From assembly GCA_020851235.1 (NCBI GenBank), contig JADZDD010000039.1, positions 1 through 64,000 of the forward strand: DNA of 64,000 nucleotides, in the 5' to 3' direction. Positions 7,752-21,444 of this stretch are shown here, one piece after another (position 1 is the stretch's first letter; the number at the start of each line of letters is the position of its first letter). Under the pieces are notes generated by a model. That model was not told where the DNA came from. It made no database searches and was given only the letters and a program-made list of their open reading frames with translations. The DNA is from Burkholderiales bacterium. GTDB taxonomy: Bacteria > Pseudomonadota > Gammaproteobacteria > Burkholderiales > Casimicrobiaceae. A program made the position numbers and the translations under genes.

Positions 7752-10700
7752 GTGGGGTCGGGTGCAAGCGTCGCCACCGCGGCGTCCGCCGCCGTGCACG
7801 CGCCCGCGCCCGGGACCCTTCCTGATCTCGTTGGTGACTTGCCCGCCGCCGGCAGGCGCAGTGGCGCGGGGCCCTGGGCCGGATCAGCCGATGCCCTGGC
7901 GCTTGCCCTGCTCGCTCGCCGGGCGCGGGAGGACAAGCGCACGGTCGTCGTCGTCACCGACGATGCGCGCACGATGCGCCGGCTCGCCGCGGAAGCGCCG
8001 TGGTTCGCCCCCGAGATCCGCGTGACGACGCTCCCGGACTGGGAGACGTTGCCCTACGATCACTTCTCGCCGCACCAGGATCTCGTTTCCGCGCGGCTCG
8101 CGGCGCTCTGGCACGTCACGCGCGGCGAGTGCGACGTCCTCGTCGTCGCCGCGACGACGGCGCTCTACCGCCTCGCACCCCCGGCGTACCTCGCGGCGTT
8201 CGCCTTCTTCCTCGAACAGGGAGAAAAGCTCGATGTCGAAGCGCTGCGCGGGCAACTGGCGCTCGCCGGCTACTCGAACGTGACGCAGGTGGTGTCGCCC
8301 GGCGAATTCAGCATCCGCGGCGGGCTCATCGACCTGTTTCCGATGGGTTCGTCGCTGCCGTACCGCATCGATCTCTTCGACGACGACATCGAATCGATCA
8401 AGACCTTCGACGTCGATACGCAACGCACGATCTATCCGGTCGCGCAGATCCGCCTCCTGCCCGCCCGCGAGTTTCCGCTGGACGAAGCGGGTCGCACGCG
8501 CTTTCGCAGTCGCTACCGCGAAGTCTTCGAGGGTGACCCATCGAAGTCGGCGCTGTACAAGGACGTCAGCAACGGCATCGCCCCCGGCGGGATCGAGTAC
8601 TACCTGCCGCTCTTCTTCGAGGCGACGGCCACCCTCGCCGACTACCTGCCGCCGACCGCGCTCATCGTGCTGCATGGCGACGTGCGGGCGACGATCGAGC
8701 GCTTCTGGCAGGACACCGAGGCGCGCTATCGCCTGCTGCGCGGCGACCGCCAGCGGCCGCTGCTTGCGCCGACCGACCTCTTCGTTGCCCCCGATGCGTT
8801 CAACGCGATGGTCAAAGCCTTTGGCCGCATCGAGCTCGCAACCGGGAACCCGGATGCCGCCGCAGGCAGTGGCAGCGGCCCGACCGCGGCACTGCCCGCG
8901 GTCAACGTCGACCGCCGCGCGGACGATCCACTCGCCGCACTGAAGCGCTTTCTCGACACCACGTCGCTCAAGGTCGCGATCGTCGCCGAGAGCCCAGGAC
9001 GGCGCGAGACGATGCAGCAGTACTTCGCCGAGTACGGCCTCACCCCGGCCATCGTCGACGACTTCGCAGCGTTTCGCGCAACACGCGCGCCGGTCGCGCT
9101 CCTCACCGCGCCGCTCGTCGCGGGCTTCGCGTGGGACGAATGCGCGATGGCCTTCGTCACCGAAACCGAGCTCTACGCGGGAACGATCCGTCGCACCGCG
9201 CGCGAGGCACGCAAGCGCAGCAACATCGACGCCATGGTGCGCGACCTGTCCGAGGTGCGCATCGGCGATCCGGTCGTGCACGAGGAGCACGGCATCGGTC
9301 GCTACCTCGGGCTCGTCACGCTCGACCTGGGCGATGGCGCCACCGAGTTCCTGCACCTTGCCTACGCCAACGACGCCAAGCTCTACGTTCCGGTGTCGAA
9401 CCTGCACCTCATCAGCCGCTACAGCGGCGCCTCGCCGGAGAACGCACCGCTGCACGAGCTGGGCAGCGGACAGTGGGAGAAGGCCAAGAAGAAGGCGGCG
9501 CAGCAGGCGCACGACACCGCCGCCGAGCTCCTGAACCTCTACGCGCAACGCGCAACGCGCGAGGGGCACGCGTTCGGATTCAAGCCTCACGACTACGAGG
9601 CCTTCGCCGAAGGCTTCGGCTTCGACGAGACACCCGATCAGACCGCGGCGATCGAGGCAGTGGTCGCCGACATGACCTCGGGCAAGGCGATGGACCGTCT
9701 CGTGTGCGGCGACGTCGGCTTCGGCAAGACCGAAGTGGCGTTGCGCGCCGCCTTCGTCGCGCTCGCCGACGGCAAGCAGGTGGCGCTCCTCGTCCCGACG
9801 ACACTCCTCGCCGAGCAGCACTTCCAGACCTTCTCCGACCGTTTCGCGGACCTTCCGGTACGGATCGCCGAGCTGTCGCGGTTTCGCACCGCCAAGGAGA
9901 CGCGGGCTGCGATCGAGGGGCTCGCGAGCGGCCGCGTCGACCTCGCCATCGGCACCCACAAGCTCCTGCAAGGCGACGTCAAGTTCAAGAATCTGGGGCT
10001 CGTCATCATCGACGAGGAGCATCGCTTCGGCGTGCGGCAGAAGGAGCGCCTGAAGCGATTGCGCGCCGAAGTCGACGTGCTGACGCTCACCGCGACGCCG
10101 ATCCCCCGCACGCTCGCGATGTCGCTCGATGGCATCCGCGACTTCTCGGTGATTGCCACCGCCCCCGAGCGGCGACTCGCGATCAAGACCTTCGTCGCGT
10201 CGTATTCGCCGGGCATCGTGCGCGAGGCGGTGCTGCGCGAATTGAAGCGCGGCGGTCAGATCTACTTCCTGCACAATGAGGTCGACACCATCGCGAGCCG
10301 CGCCGAAGCGCTTGCGAAGCTCGTCCCCGAGGCGCGCATCGCCGTCGCCCACGGCCAGATGGCCGAGCGCGAACTGGAGCAGGTGATGCGCGACTTCTAT
10401 CAGCAGCGCGTGAACCTCCTGCTGTGCTCGACGATCATCGAGACGGGGATCGACGTGCCCACCGCCAACACGATCATCATCGACCGCGCCGACCGCTTCG
10501 GCCTCGCCCAGTTGCACCAGTTGCGCGGTCGCGTCGGCCGCTCGCACCACCAGGCGTACGCGTACCTCCTGACCCCGCCGGCCGATGCGCTGTCGGCGCA
10601 GGCGAAGAAGCGACTGGAGGCGATCCAGATGATGGAGGACCTGGGCTCGGGCTTCTATCTCGCCATGCACGATCTCGAGATCCGCGGCGCGGGCGAAGTC

Positions 10701-11291
10701 CTGGGCGAGGAACAGTCGGGCGAGATGCAGGAAGTCGGCTTCCAGCTCTACAACGACATGCTGCGCATGTCGGTGGCAGCGCTGAAAGCGGGGCGCGAGC
10801 CCGACTTGACCGAACCGCTCGGCGTCACGACCGAGATCAACCTGCACACGCCCGCATTGTTGCCCGAGCGTTACTGCGCCGACGTGCACGAGCGCCTCGT
10901 CCTGTACAAGCGGCTGGCGAGCGCGGAGACGATGGATGAGATCGCCGCGATCCAGGAGGAACTCGTCGATCGCTTCGGCCCCACGCCGGACCAGGCGCAG
11001 GCGCTGCTCGCAAGCCACCGGCTGCGCCTTCTCGCGAAGCCGCTCGGTGTGCGCAAGGTCGACGCCGGCCCCGAGCGCACGACGATCCAGTTCGTGCGCC
11101 AGCCGCCCTTCGATGCCGCAACGTTGATCCATCTCGTGCAAAGGGACGGTCGCTTCCGCTTTGCCGGCCCCGATCGTTTGCGCATCGACCACGGCGCACC
11201 CGGACTCGTCGAGCGCATCGCGCTCGTGCGCGATTTCCTGGGTCGACTCGGCACCCCCGACGCACCTCAACCTGCGAAGCGCCCGCGATGA
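7752..11291 (+). CDS. mfd: Transcription-repair coupling factor
   Basis: Mfd removes RNA polymerase stalled at lesions and recruits UvrA. The protein contains the UvrB-homology region (TLPDWETLPYDHFSPHQDL), an RNA-polymerase-interacting domain region (GDPVVHEEHGIGRYLGL), Walker A GDVGFGKTEVA, DEEHRFGV, LTATPIPRT and LHQLRGRVGRS, ending in the D7-like tail. Length is about 1,150-1,180 residues. The start is uncertain: no ATG fits and the frame runs further back over the divergent DUF465 gene. GTG at 7752 is used here; GTG at 7794 and TTG at 7728 are alternatives. The downstream gene starts within its stop codon (ATGA). Confidence 0.93.
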   Translation: MGSGASVATAASAAVHAPAPGTLPDLVGDLPAAGRRSGAGPWAGSADALALALLARRAREDKRTVVVVTDDARTMRRLAAEAPWFAPEIRVTTLPDWETLPYDHFSPHQDLVSARLAALWHVTRGECDVLVVAATTALYRLAPPAYLAAFAFFLEQGEKLDVEALRGQLALAGYSNVTQVVSPGEFSIRGGLIDLFPMGSSLPYRIDLFDDDIESIKTFDVDTQRTIYPVAQIRLLPAREFPLDEAGRTRFRSRYREVFEGDPSKSALYKDVSNGIAPGGIEYYLPLFFEATATLADYLPPTALIVLHGDVRATIERFWQDTEARYRLLRGDRQRPLLAPTDLFVAPDAFNAMVKAFGRIELATGNPDAAAGSGSGPTAALPAVNVDRRADDPLAALKRFLDTTSLKVAIVAESPGRRETMQQYFAEYGLTPAIVDDFAAFRATRAPVALLTAPLVAGFAWDECAMAFVTETELYAGTIRRTAREARKRSNIDAMVRDLSEVRIGDPVVHEEHGIGRYLGLVTLDLGDGATEFLHLAYANDAKLYVPVSNLHLISRYSGASPENAPLHELGSGQWEKAKKKAAQQAHDTAAELLNLYAQRATREGHAFGFKPHDYEAFAEGFGFDETPDQTAAIEAVVADMTSGKAMDRLVCGDVGFGKTEVALRAAFVALADGKQVALLVPTTLLAEQHFQTFSDRFADLPVRIAELSRFRTAKETRAAIEGLASGRVDLAIGTHKLLQGDVKFKNLGLVIIDEEHRFGVRQKERLKRLRAEVDVLTLTATPIPRTLAMSLDGIRDFSVIATAPERRLAIKTFVASYSPGIVREAVLRELKRGGQIYFLHNEVDTIASRAEALAKLVPEARIAVAHGQMAERELEQVMRDFYQQRVNLLLCSTIIETGIDVPTANTIIIDRADRFGLAQLHQLRGRVGRSHHQAYAYLLTPPADALSAQAKKRLEAIQMMEDLGSGFYLAMHDLEIRGAGEVLGEEQSGEMQEVGFQLYNDMLRMSVAALKAGREPDLTEPLGVTTEINLHTPALLPERYCADVHERLVLYKRLASAETMDEIAAIQEELVDRFGPTPDQAQALLASHRLRLLAKPLGVRKVDAGPERTTIQFVRQPPFDAATLIHLVQRDGRFRFAGPDRLRIDHGAPGLVERIALVRDFLGRLGTPDAPQPAKRPR

Positions 11292-12211
11292 CCCGCCTCG
11301 ATACCCTGCCCGCACCCATCCGCTTCATTCAACGCGACTGGCTGTCGTCGAATCACGTGCTCCTGTGCGGGCGCGAGGGTCACGTCCTCGTCGATTCGGG
11401 TTACGTCACGCGCGTCGCACAGACGCTGTCGCTGTTGCGCTCCGAAGCAGGCATCGGCACGGAGCCGCTCGCCCTCCTCGTCAACACGCACGGGCACTCC
11501 GACCACGTCGGCGGCAATGCGACGATCCAGGCGACGTATGGGTGCCCGATCGCGTTCCCCGCCGCGGAAGCGCCGCTGGTCGACGCGTGGGACACGAAGG
11601 CGCTCCTGTACGACTACGCCGATCAGGACATCGCACGCTTTGCCATCGACATGCGCATCGAGGCCGGCAGCACGCACACCTGGGGTGGCCTCGGCTGGCG
11701 CGCGCTCGCCGCTCCCGGCCATGACATGGGTGCCCTCGTGTACTTCAACGACGAGCATCGGATCCTCATCTCGGGTGACGCGCTGTGGGAGAACGGCTAC
11801 GGCTTCGTGATGCCACGCGCGATCGACCCGCACGCGCTCGCTGCGCAGCGCGCGACCCTCGACATGATCGCAGCCCTCGACGCGCAGACCGTAATCCCGG
11901 GCCACGGCGCGGTCTTCGGCGACGTGAACGCGGCACTCGATCGCGCCTACCGGCGTACCGATGCGTTCGAAACGGACGACGTGCGCATGGCGCGCCACGC
12001 GCTCAAGGTCAATCTGACCTACGCGCTCCTCACCGGGCGCTCATTGGCGCTGGCCGATCTCCCGGCCTACCTCGAGCGCGTGGGCCTGTACCGCGATCTC
12101 AACGCGGCGGTCCTGCGCCTTGCCCCTGCGGCACTGGCGACGATGCTGGTGACCGAACTCGTGCGCGCCGGTGCCGTCCGGGTGGAAGACGGCCGCCTGC
12201 ACGCGGTCTGA
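11288..12211 (+). CDS. MBL-fold metallo-hydrolase
   Basis: The metallo-beta-lactamase signature THGHSDH (about 75) and later ligands in APGHDMG, ISGDALW and IPGHG define a dinuclear-metal hydrolase of the glyoxalase II-like type. A C-terminal helical extension (HALKVNLTYALLTG) resembles the winged-helix-like tails seen in some LACTB2-like members. The substrate is not predictable. It overlaps mfd by ATGA and is probably co-transcribed with it. No signal peptide is seen, so it is cytoplasmic. Confidence 0.85.
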   Translation: MTRLDTLPAPIRFIQRDWLSSNHVLLCGREGHVLVDSGYVTRVAQTLSLLRSEAGIGTEPLALLVNTHGHSDHVGGNATIQATYGCPIAFPAAEAPLVDAWDTKALLYDYADQDIARFAIDMRIEAGSTHTWGGLGWRALAAPGHDMGALVYFNDEHRILISGDALWENGYGFVMPRAIDPHALAAQRATLDMIAALDAQTVIPGHGAVFGDVNAALDRAYRRTDAFETDDVRMARHALKVNLTYALLTGRSLALADLPAYLERVGLYRDLNAAVLRLAPAALATMLVTELVRAGAVRVEDGRLHAV

Positions 12212-12596
12212 TCCGCTTCGCGCTAGTCGCGGTCGCCACGACCCCGGCCCAATCGCTTGCGCCGGCGCGAACGTCGTCCGGAAAGGTGACGCTCGATCGT
12301 GCGGCGACGACGGGCACGCTCGACATCACGATCGATACGGCTTCGATCACCACCGGCGACAGCGGGAAAGGATCGCGCCCGCGAACCTGCGACGAGCGCC
12401 GGCACGCCGCCGACTCCTGCAACGTCGTCGAGTGTCCGAAGGTCACCCCCAGGGCGAGCAGGATCACGTTCAACGGCGACCCTCCCGCGGCCGTCGACGG
12501 TGAGTTCACGCTGCCCGGTGCGACCAGGCCGATGCGCCTCGCCACGGGCCGCTTCAAGTGCGTCGCCGGCCAGGGTGGCGGCCAGGAGCGCTGCGG
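12212..12596 (+). pseudogene. Decayed YceI-family gene
   Basis: One frame reads KVTLDRAATTGTLDITID and TASITTGD, and further on RITFNGDPPAAVDGEFTLPG and RPMRLATGRFKC. These are the conserved strands of YceI polyisoprenoid-binding-like lipocalin-fold proteins. The middle, where HLRSADFFD is expected, is out of frame (a NLRRA-like remnant is in another frame), and no start codon or full signal peptide remains. It ends against the MarC stop. It is a relic rather than a functional gene. Confidence 0.6.
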
Positions 12597-13199
12597 CTAC
12601 TTGCCGAGCGTGGCGACGAAGGTCTGCACGCCGTTGAGCAGCATCTGCACCGCCAGCGCGGTGAGGACGAGTCCCATCAGCCGCCCGAAGGCCGAAACGG
12701 CACGCTCGCCGAGCGCCGCCTGCAGGCGCGACGAGGCGAGGAGCACCACCGTGGTGAGCGCCATGGCGAGGGTGATGGCGAGGATCCATTTCGGCAGATC
12801 GGCCGGATCCTTCGAGCTCATGAGCATGACCGTCGCGAGCGCCGACGGTCCGGCGATCGCCGGCACCGCGAGCGGCACCAGGAACGGCTCGCCTCCCTCG
12901 ATATCGCCGAAGATGCCCTCCGGGCGCGGGAAGATCATGCGCAGCGCGATGAGGAAGAGGATGATGCCGCCGGCGATCGACAGCGCGACGTCGGACAGTT
13001 GCAGCCACTGCATGAAGGTGCGCCCGCCCATCATGAAGACGAGCAGGAACGCGTAGGCGAACACGCACTCGCGCAGGACGACGCGGGCGCGTCGGTGCGG
13101 CGCGACGCCCGCCAGTGCCGAGACCACGAGCGGAATGTTGCCGAACGGATCGAGCACGAGGATGAGCAGGATCGTCGCCGAGAAGACGTCGGAGTGCAT
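12597..13199 (-). CDS. MarC/YhgN-family inner-membrane protein
   Basis: The 200-residue protein has about six membrane segments and the family motifs LVLDPFGNIPLVVS near the N-terminus, FLVPLAVPAIAGPSALATVM in the middle and LLNGVQTF at the end. The MarC family's function is unsettled; the old link to multiple antibiotic resistance was not upheld for E. coli MarC. It is the last gene of the asnS-ggt-marC run, 3 bp after ggt. Confidence 0.9.
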   Translation of the reverse strand: MHSDVFSATILLILVLDPFGNIPLVVSALAGVAPHRRARVVLRECVFAYAFLLVFMMGGRTFMQWLQLSDVALSIAGGIILFLIALRMIFPRPEGIFGDIEGGEPFLVPLAVPAIAGPSALATVMLMSSKDPADLPKWILAITLAMALTTVVLLASSRLQAALGERAVSAFGRLMGLVLTALAVQMLLNGVQTFVATLGK

Positions 13200-13202
13200 G
13201 GA

Positions 13203-14975
13203 CTATCTCCCGACGACGGCGCCCTCGCGCCGCGGGTCGGCGCCACCGACCCAGCCGGCCGGAGTGCGCACGATCGCCTGCACGCCACTCGTCATCTCGA
13301 GGGTGTCCACCGGCGCACCGAGTGCGCGCAGGCGAGGCGCGAGCGCGGCGACCGCCGTCTTCGCCTCGAGCTCGGTCGGACCGTTGCGGCTGCCGAAATT
13401 GGGCAGCGCCGCCGCGGCCTGCGCGTCGAGCTTCCAATCGATGATGGCGAGGAGCGTTTTTGCCACGTAGTTGATGATGGCGCTGCCGCCCGGGGAACCG
13501 GCGACGATCGCGACGCGCCCATGCCAGTCGTAGGCGATGGTGGGGGCCATCGACGAGCGCGGGCGCTTGCCGCCTTCCACGCGATTGGCCACGGGCTTGC
13601 CATGGTCCTCGGGCACGAACGAGAAATCGGTGAGCTCGTTATTGAGGAGGAACCCGCCGGCCGTCATGAGCCGGCTGCCGAACTGATTCTCGATGGTCGT
13701 CGTCATCGCGACCGCATTGCCGTCACGATCGACGATGCTCACATGGGACGTCGAGGGCAGGTCGAGCGCACTGTCGCGCCCCCACGCCGCGCGGTCGAGC
13801 GCCGGTGGCGGCGGCTCGCCCGGCTGCGCCTTGCCCAGGCTCGAACCGGTGCGGATGAGCCGCGAACGCTCGCGCAGGTAAGCATCGTCCAAGAGCCACG
13901 TCGGCGCGCGGTAGAACGCCGGATCGGCCGCGTACACCGCGCGATCGGCGAAGGCGAGGCGACCGGCCTCGCTCACGAAGTGCACGCTCCAGAAGGACGC
14001 CGGCCCCATCGCCGCCACGTCGTAGGGCTCGAGCATCTTCAGCATCTGCAGGATCGTGATCGTCCCCGACGACGGCAGCGGCATCCCGCAGATGCGATAC
14101 CGGCGATAGCGATCGCACAGCGGCGTGCGTTCGATGGCACGGTAGCCGGCGAGGTCGGCAAGCGTCAGGTCGCCGGGATGCGCGGCGCGCGCGACGGTGT
14201 CGACGATGTCCTGCGCGATCGGGCCGGTGTAGAACGCGTCGGCACCGCCGGCGGCCACCGCACGCAAGGTGCGCGCGTACGCCGGATTGCGCAGGATCGC
14301 ACCCACCGGCAGCGGGCGGCCGTCGGCGTCGTGGAAGTAGGCGCGACTGCGCGGCTGCGTCAGGTGGCGCTCGTGCGCGAGGAGCTGGTGCAGCCGCGGC
14401 GACACGGCGAATCCTTGCTCGGCGAGCTCGATCGCGTCGTCGAAAAGACGCGACCAGGCGAGTCGCCCATGCTTGCGGTGCGCGGCCTCGAGCATGCGCA
14501 GCACACCGGGCACGCCGACCGACCGGCCGCCCACCACCGCGTCGAAGAACGGGAGCGGCTTGCCGTCGCGCAGGAAGCGATCGGGCATCGCCGCGGCCGG
14601 CGCCGTTTCGCGGCCGTCCCAGGCGACGAGCCGGCCGCGCTTCGCATCGTGCACGAGAAGGAAGGCGCCGCCGCCGATGCCTGACGACTGCGGCTCGACC
14701 AATCCCAGCACCATCTGCACCGCGACCACGGCGTCGATCGCATTGCCGCCGGCCGCGAGGATGCGGTCCCCCGCCTTCGCGGCGAGCGGATTGGCGGCGG
14801 CGACCATCCAGCGCTGCGTGGTGACCGCCTCTTTGTCGACGCGCTCCGAGGCTGCTTCCGGCGCCGGCTGCGTTTGGGCCGCGGTGACGGCGGCGACGGC
14901 TGCGAAGGCGACGAGTGCAAGAGCCCGCGACACGCGACCCCGGCGCTGACCCGCGCTGTCCGCGCCGCACGCCAT
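13203..14975 (-). CDS. ggt: Gamma-glutamyltransferase
   Basis: This periplasmic Ntn-hydrolase cleaves glutathione and transfers gamma-glutamyl groups. A signal sequence (RALALVAFAAVAAVTAAQ) is preceded by a poor N-terminus; a GTG at 14933 may be the better start. Family motifs are GGNAIDAVVA, SSGIGGGAFLLVHD, and STSHVSIVDRDGNAVAMT, where the Thr (about residue 409) is the self-processing nucleophile that becomes the N-terminus of the small subunit. GSPGGSAIINYV lies near the C-terminus. It begins 1 bp after asnS and is likely co-transcribed. Confidence 0.92.
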   Translation of the reverse strand: MACGADSAGQRRGRVSRALALVAFAAVAAVTAAQTQPAPEAASERVDKEAVTTQRWMVAAANPLAAKAGDRILAAGGNAIDAVVAVQMVLGLVEPQSSGIGGGAFLLVHDAKRGRLVAWDGRETAPAAAMPDRFLRDGKPLPFFDAVVGGRSVGVPGVLRMLEAAHRKHGRLAWSRLFDDAIELAEQGFAVSPRLHQLLAHERHLTQPRSRAYFHDADGRPLPVGAILRNPAYARTLRAVAAGGADAFYTGPIAQDIVDTVARAAHPGDLTLADLAGYRAIERTPLCDRYRRYRICGMPLPSSGTITILQMLKMLEPYDVAAMGPASFWSVHFVSEAGRLAFADRAVYAADPAFYRAPTWLLDDAYLRERSRLIRTGSSLGKAQPGEPPPPALDRAAWGRDSALDLPSTSHVSIVDRDGNAVAMTTTIENQFGSRLMTAGGFLLNNELTDFSFVPEDHGKPVANRVEGGKRPRSSMAPTIAYDWHGRVAIVAGSPGGSAIINYVAKTLLAIIDWKLDAQAAAALPNFGSRNGPTELEAKTAVAALAPRLRALGAPVDTLEMTSGVQAIVRTPAGWVGGADPRREGAVVGR

Positions 14976-14976
14976 G

Positions 14977-16383
<1,407 letters not shown>

Positions 16384-16642
16384 GCGGGGATCCCTCGGAC
16401 GGGCGCGGGCGCCATGGGCGCGCCGCGCGCCGCAATGATAGCCGGGACGCACATCGGCCGCGTCGTCGTGGCGTCACGGCATCGACCTGCGCCCGCACCA
16501 CGGGTGATGCCCGTCCGCTGCGGCGCTGCACACGCATCAATCACGCGGCAGCGCACCCGATACGCGGCCACGCGAAGCTATACTCGGACGCGCCGGCGGC
16601 GATCGGGTGGGTGGCCGCCCTCGTTCCCCGGAGCGATTCCCC

Positions 16643-17359
16643 ATGAGCGATTCGTCGAACGCATCTCGCCTCCGCACCATCGACCCGGTGGCGACGCCGG
16701 TTTGGGACTGGCCGGTGCGCGTGGTCCACTGGGCGATGGTGATCTGCCTTGCGGGGCTGGTCGTCACCGGGCTGCGCAAGGGCGACGCGATGGCCTGGCA
16801 CATGCGGCTGGGCGAGGTGCTTCTCGCGCTCGTGCTCTTCCGCATCGCCTGGGGCTTCGTCGGCAGCGGCAACGCGCGCTTCACCGCCTTCCTGAGGGGG
16901 CCGCGCGCGGCGCTGCGCTACGCGCGCTCGCGCCTCAAGCCGCCGCACGAGATCCACGTCACGCACAATCCGGTGGGCGGCTGGATGGTCGTGGCGCTGC
17001 TCGTTACGATGCTCGTGCAGGCAAGCATCGGGCTTTTTGCCAACGACGACGTGTTCTGGGACGGCCCGCTCGCGAAGACGGTGGCCAAGGAGACGTCGGA
17101 CCTCCTGTCGTCGCTGCACCGGCGCCTCGCGTGGGTCGTCGTGGGGCTCGCCGTCGCCCACATCGTCGCCGTCTTCGTCTATCTCGTCGCGTTCCGCGAG
17201 AACCTGATCCGCCCGATGGTCGTGGGCAAGAAGCACCTGCCGGCGGGAGTCGGCACGCCGGAGGCAGCGCGCGCCTCGTCGGTGAAGGCAATCGCGCTCT
17301 TCATCCTGTGCGTCGCGATCGTCGCGTGGATCGTGCGCAAGACGCCGATGGCCGGCTGA
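16643..17359 (+). CDS. Cytochrome b561-type membrane cytochrome
   Basis: The 238-residue protein starts after CGGAG and carries four hydrophobic segments with the expected haem-ligand histidines (VRVVHWAMV, WHMRLGEVLL, LHRRLAWVVVGLAVAHIV). This is the pattern of the Ni/Fe-hydrogenase b-type/bacterial b561 family that moves electrons between quinol or other donors and periplasmic cytochromes. The convergent neighbour encodes a cytochrome c', a common pairing. A TATACT at 16576 may be its -10. Confidence 0.88.
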   Translation: MSDSSNASRLRTIDPVATPVWDWPVRVVHWAMVICLAGLVVTGLRKGDAMAWHMRLGEVLLALVLFRIAWGFVGSGNARFTAFLRGPRAALRYARSRLKPPHEIHVTHNPVGGWMVVALLVTMLVQASIGLFANDDVFWDGPLAKTVAKETSDLLSSLHRRLAWVVVGLAVAHIVAVFVYLVAFRENLIRPMVVGKKHLPAGVGTPEAARASSVKAIALFILCVAIVAWIVRKTPMAG

Positions 17360-17364
17360 AACGA

Positions 17365-17392
17365 CGCAGGCCGGATGTCGACCCGGCCTGCG
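17365..17392. terminator. Bidirectional hairpin between cytochrome b and cytochrome c' genes
   Basis: CGCAGGCCGG and CCGGCCTGCG form a perfect 10-bp stem around an 8-base loop, directly after the cytochrome b stop and before the convergent cytochrome c' stop. No T-run follows on either side. Confidence 0.55.
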
Positions 17393-17411
17393 GCTTGCGC
17401 GGCGCGCCGGC

Positions 17412-17870
17412 TCAGCGCGCGCGAAACTCGTCGTGGCAGTTCGTGCAGGCCTTGGCGGTGGCCTGTACCTGCGTGCGCATCGTCGCCAGATCGGTCCCGG
17501 CAGCCTGCGGGAGCTTCGCCGCTTCCGCCTGCATGGCCTGCGCGAGCTTCTCGAACTTCGCCTTGTCCTTCCAGATCTCCGGTTTCGCCTTGGTCGGCGC
17601 GCCGGCTTCCGAGCCCGCGGGGAAGCCGTCGTGCCACGGCATTTCGGCGAGTTCGGCGACGAACTTCGCGCTGCGTGCGGCAACCCGCGCGTCGTACGCG
17701 CGCTCACCCTTCGCCATCGGCGCAAGGATGCCGAAGAAGTGGAAACCCATCGTCGACAACGCGGCCTGACGGTACTTGATGGCCCGCTCGGCGGGGGTCT
17801 GCGCTGCAACGACGGCGGAGAATGCGCCGGCCACGGCCAACGCGGTCACGACGGGTACGACGGGCTTCAT
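17412..17870 (-). CDS. Cytochrome c' (class II cytochrome c)
   Basis: A Sec signal peptide (VTALAVAGAFSAVVAAQ) is followed by a four-helix-bundle protein with the haem site ACTNCHDEFR at the extreme C-terminus, the hallmark of class II cytochromes c. RAIKYRQAALSTMGFHF is the usual first helix. Periplasmic cytochromes c' bind NO or shuttle electrons. It is convergent with the cytochrome b561 gene. Confidence 0.92.
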   Translation of the reverse strand: MKPVVPVVTALAVAGAFSAVVAAQTPAERAIKYRQAALSTMGFHFFGILAPMAKGERAYDARVAARSAKFVAELAEMPWHDGFPAGSEAGAPTKAKPEIWKDKAKFEKLAQAMQAEAAKLPQAAGTDLATMRTQVQATAKACTNCHDEFRAR

Positions 17871-17994
17871 TGAAGTCCTCCTGGGAGATGGCGGGATGGG
17901 CCGCGGTCAGCCGCGACGCCGGGGTGACAACGGCAACGGCGCGCGGATTATTCCACGAAGCGCGGCAGTGCGGTGCGCCGATACCCCCAAAGCA

Positions 17995-18024
17995 GGAAGG
18001 GCAGCGAGTGCGCGCTGCCCTTCC
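17995..18024 (-). terminator. Strong hairpin downstream of hppA
   Basis: GGAAGGGCAGCG and CGCTGCCCTTCC form a perfect 12-bp stem with a 6-base loop, 26 bp past the hppA stop. The T-run on the hppA-proximal strand is weak (CTTTGG). Confidence 0.6.
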
Positions 18025-18049
18025 GGGTAAAGCATGTCGTGCAAACGGC

Positions 18050-20539
<2,490 letters not shown>

Positions 20540-20754
20540 GGCTGACGTTTCTCCCTGAAAGATGGCTTGAAAGTGAGCGGGGGCGGACGCCTTCGCGTGA
20601 GCGTCCTCGGGCGCTGCCGGCGCGCGAGGCGCCGGCCCGCTGGCCTCGCACCCCGCCTCGCACCGGGCAAAACGCGCCCCCGGTTACCGCATTTCGTGCC
20701 TTGCGGCCCCCGGGTGCCGTCAGGCGGCCGCGGCGGGGGACCGGCGAAAACGCG

Positions 20755-21372
20755 CTATTTTGCCAGTTTCCGGGCGACGAAGTCCAATCGGTCCTGTCCC
20801 CAGAACATTTCCCCATCGACGATGTACGTCGGCGCCCCGAAGACCCCGCGCTCGATCGCCTCCCGGGTGTTGTCGGCGTAACGCTGCGCGATGCCCGGGG
20901 TTTGCGCCCGATCGGACAGGCCCTGCGCGTCCAGGCCGATGCCGTGCGCGACGATGGCGAGCGTCTCCTGGTCGGCGATGTCGCGTTCCTCATGCCACAG
21001 CGCCCGGCCCACGGCGCCGGTGAGCGCCAGCGCCTGCTCGACGCTCACGTCGCCCGCGGCGATGATCCAGCGCGCCGCGAGGTCACCGTTGGCCGGAAAG
21101 AACCTGGGGTGCAGGTTGAGCGCAATGCCGAGGTGTCGTGAAAAGCGCGCAAGCTCGACGAGCCGGTACGCCTGGCGCTGCGGCGCACGCTTGGACAGCG
21201 GCAGGCCGCCGGACACCGGCAGGACCTCGCCCAGGTTGATCGGCTTGACGTGCACCGTCGCCCGATGCTGTTGCGCGAGATCGACGAGCCGCGCGTGGCC
21301 GAGATAGGTCCACGGCGAGATCGTCGCAAAGTAGTAGTCGATCACGTGGGTGTGCGGCGTGAGGCTCTCCAT
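20755..21372 (-). CDS. DsbA-family 2-hydroxychromene-2-carboxylate isomerase-like protein
   Basis: The thioredoxin-fold start is VIDYYFATISPWTYLGHARL, where a Ser replaces the catalytic cysteine as in kappa-class GST/HCCA isomerases. GVFGAPTYIVDGEMFWGQDRL is the conserved C-terminal cis-Pro region. These enzymes isomerise a naphthalene-degradation intermediate using glutathione, but most chromosomal paralogues have unknown substrates; no aromatic-degradation genes are nearby. Length of 205 residues is typical. It lies between pfp and hppA on the same strand. Confidence 0.85.
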   Translation of the reverse strand: MESLTPHTHVIDYYFATISPWTYLGHARLVDLAQQHRATVHVKPINLGEVLPVSGGLPLSKRAPQRQAYRLVELARFSRHLGIALNLHPRFFPANGDLAARWIIAAGDVSVEQALALTGAVGRALWHEERDIADQETLAIVAHGIGLDAQGLSDRAQTPGIAQRYADNTREAIERGVFGAPTYIVDGEMFWGQDRLDFVARKLAK

Positions 21373-21444
21373 CGATGAGTGGCACCGCCCGTGGCGCCGT
21401 TCGCGCGGGCGACGGCCGGACGCCCGGGCGAACGCGATCGGCGC

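Noticed and set aside
7884..11315. Very long open frame antisense to mfd (1,143 codons)
   Set aside because: It mirrors mfd over its whole length, is dominated by Arg/Val/Asp-type shadow composition and has no recognisable domain. GC-rich genes commonly leave such frames open on the other strand.
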